Part shown: positions 34,607-35,247 of the stretch, one piece after another
Layout: every line of letters starts with the position of its first letter
Position numbering within the stretch: the stretch's first letter is position 1
Assembly: GCA_011523845.1 (NCBI GenBank)
Contig: WTFV01000006.1
Location: forward strand, 1 to 35,247
Source: Acidobacteriota bacterium
GTDB lineage: Bacteria > Acidobacteriota > Vicinamibacteria > Vicinamibacterales > UBA8438
Direction: 5' to 3'
DNA: 35,247 nt
Notes under the pieces: model-generated
The model's database searches: none
Told to the model about the DNA's origin: nothing
What the model saw: the letters and a program-made list of their open reading frames with translations, nothing else
Program-made: the position numbers and the translations under genes

Positions 34607-35247
34607 TCACTCCGGAAGGGCGAACACGAACAGGTTGTTGGTGGAGCTCGGGCGCAGCTCCGGCGTCAGCTCCAGGAAACGGCCGTAGCCGGTGCTGATG
34701 GCCACGTACTGGCGGCCGTCGACCGCGTAGGTGATCGGGAAGCCCGAGACCGGCGAGCCGAGGTTGATCTCCCAGAGGATGTCGCCCGTCCGGTCGTCGA
34801 AGGCCCGGAAGCGGCCGTTCACGTCGCCGCCGAACACCAGGCCCCCGCCGGTGGCGGCCAGGGCCATGGTGGCGGCCCGCTGCTGGTAGTTCCAGGTCAC
34901 CTGGCCGGTCTCGGCCGAGATGGCCTGCACGCTCCCCACGTCGTCGTAGCCCGGCGCGATCTCGGGGCGCCAGGCGATGGCGTAGAGGCGGCGCGCCTCG
35001 TCCTGCTCGTCGGGCGCGGCCATGGCCATCATCCGCGAGCAGACGTTGCGCAGCGGCATGTACATCGTGTTGGTCAGCGGGCTGTAGGCGCCGGCCTCCC
35101 AGTCCTTGCCCCCGCTGGCGTGCGGGCAGGCCAGCACCGTCTGCCCCGCCGCGGTGAAGATGAGCTCCGCGTTCTCGGTCACCGCGCCGGTAGCCCCGTC
35201 GATGCCGCTGACCACGTTCTGGGTGATTGTCGGCGTGGCCCACAGGA
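34607..35247 (-). CDS. PQQ-dependent dehydrogenase, C-terminal part (cut by window edge)
   Basis: Partial: at least 213 residues, 5' end beyond the window. The frame runs LWATPTITQ...GGKDWEAGAYSPLTNTMYMPLRNVC, then APGYDDVGSVQAISAETGQVTWNYQQRA, and ends GRQYVAISTGYGRFLELTPELRPSSTNNLFVFALPE. The 'ACPHASGGKDW..GAYSP' segment and final blades are those of PQQ alcohol dehydrogenases, close in style to the other quinoproteins in the window. The C-terminus shows no haem site, so no fused C-terminal cytochrome. It precedes the SMP-30-like gene on the same strand. Confidence 0.85.
   Translation of the reverse strand, partial: LWATPTITQNVVSGIDGATGAVTENAELIFTAAGQTVLACPHASGGKDWEAGAYSPLTNTMYMPLRNVCSRMMAMAAPDEQDEARRLYAIAWRPEIAPGYDDVGSVQAISAETGQVTWNYQQRAATMALAATGGGLVFGGDVNGRFRAFDDRTGDILWEINLGSPVSGFPITYAVDGRQYVAISTGYGRFLELTPELRPSSTNNLFVFALPE

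Noticed and set aside
1..35247. Insertion sequence, prophage or tRNA-linked integration site
   Set aside because: No transposase, integrase, phage structural gene or tRNA could be recognised; gene remnants and repeats are the only signs of turnover.

Overview
The window is very GC-rich, densely coded bacterial chromosome with no RNA genes. It is full of secreted quinoproteins, c-type cytochromes and beta-propellers. These, together with a DUF6152-like protein, GTG/ATG starts with clear Shine-Dalgarno sequences, and PIN-domain toxin modules, suggest an Acidobacteriota member, perhaps of the Vicinamibacteria type. This assignment is an inference from gene content; there is no marker gene here.

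Layout. (1) 0-1.6 kb: a secreted Sel1-repeat protein converging on a VapBC module with a ribbon-helix-helix antitoxin. (2) 1.76-4.0 kb: a secreted protein combining a carboxypeptidase-regulatory-like domain, a haem c site and a Vgb-like propeller. (3) 4.1-14.6 kb, minus strand: a tightly packed five-gene operon. In transcription order it encodes a GPP34 (GOLPH3-like)-cytochrome P450 fusion, a membrane acyltransferase 3, a GH3-family adenylating enzyme, an RND exporter and a secreted metzincin protease with fascin-like and C-terminal repeat domains. Three of its four junctions are ATGA overlaps. A decayed second GH3 gene lies just upstream of the P450 gene. (4) 15.1-18.2 kb: a lanthanide-type methanol/alcohol dehydrogenase (XoxF) followed by an XoxJ-XoxG fusion. 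(5) 18.4-23.8 kb: a run of small secreted proteins and a two-haem cytochrome. (6) 23.8-24.9 kb, minus strand: a haem c protein with an alpha/alpha-toroid. (7) 25.0-25.6 kb: a second VapBC module with an AbrB-type antitoxin. (8) 25.8-28.0 kb: a cytochrome c-PQQ propeller dehydrogenase. (9) 28.2-30.0 kb: an AAA-ATPase/PD-(D/E)XK protein next to the remnant of another AAA ATPase. (10) 30.2-32.9 kb, minus strand: a cytochrome c gene plus a PQQ dehydrogenase gene. (11) 33.0-33.3 kb: a frameshifted YgiT-type zinc-finger antitoxin with a possible DUF4258 toxin tail. (12) 33.4-35.2 kb, minus strand: an SMP-30-like propeller and, cut by the window edge, a fourth PQQ dehydrogenase, separated by 37-bp tandem repeats.

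How the parts work together. The quinoproteins would oxidise alcohols or sugars in the periplasm and pass electrons to the soluble or fused cytochromes c. The minus-strand operon at 4-14.6 kb reads as a pathway that oxidises, activates, acylates and exports a lipophilic molecule. Its GPP34-P450 fusion and its coupling to an exporter and a protease are the least familiar features here. Several gene remnants (GH3, DUF4143 AAA, YgiT) show that the region has been turning over genes.
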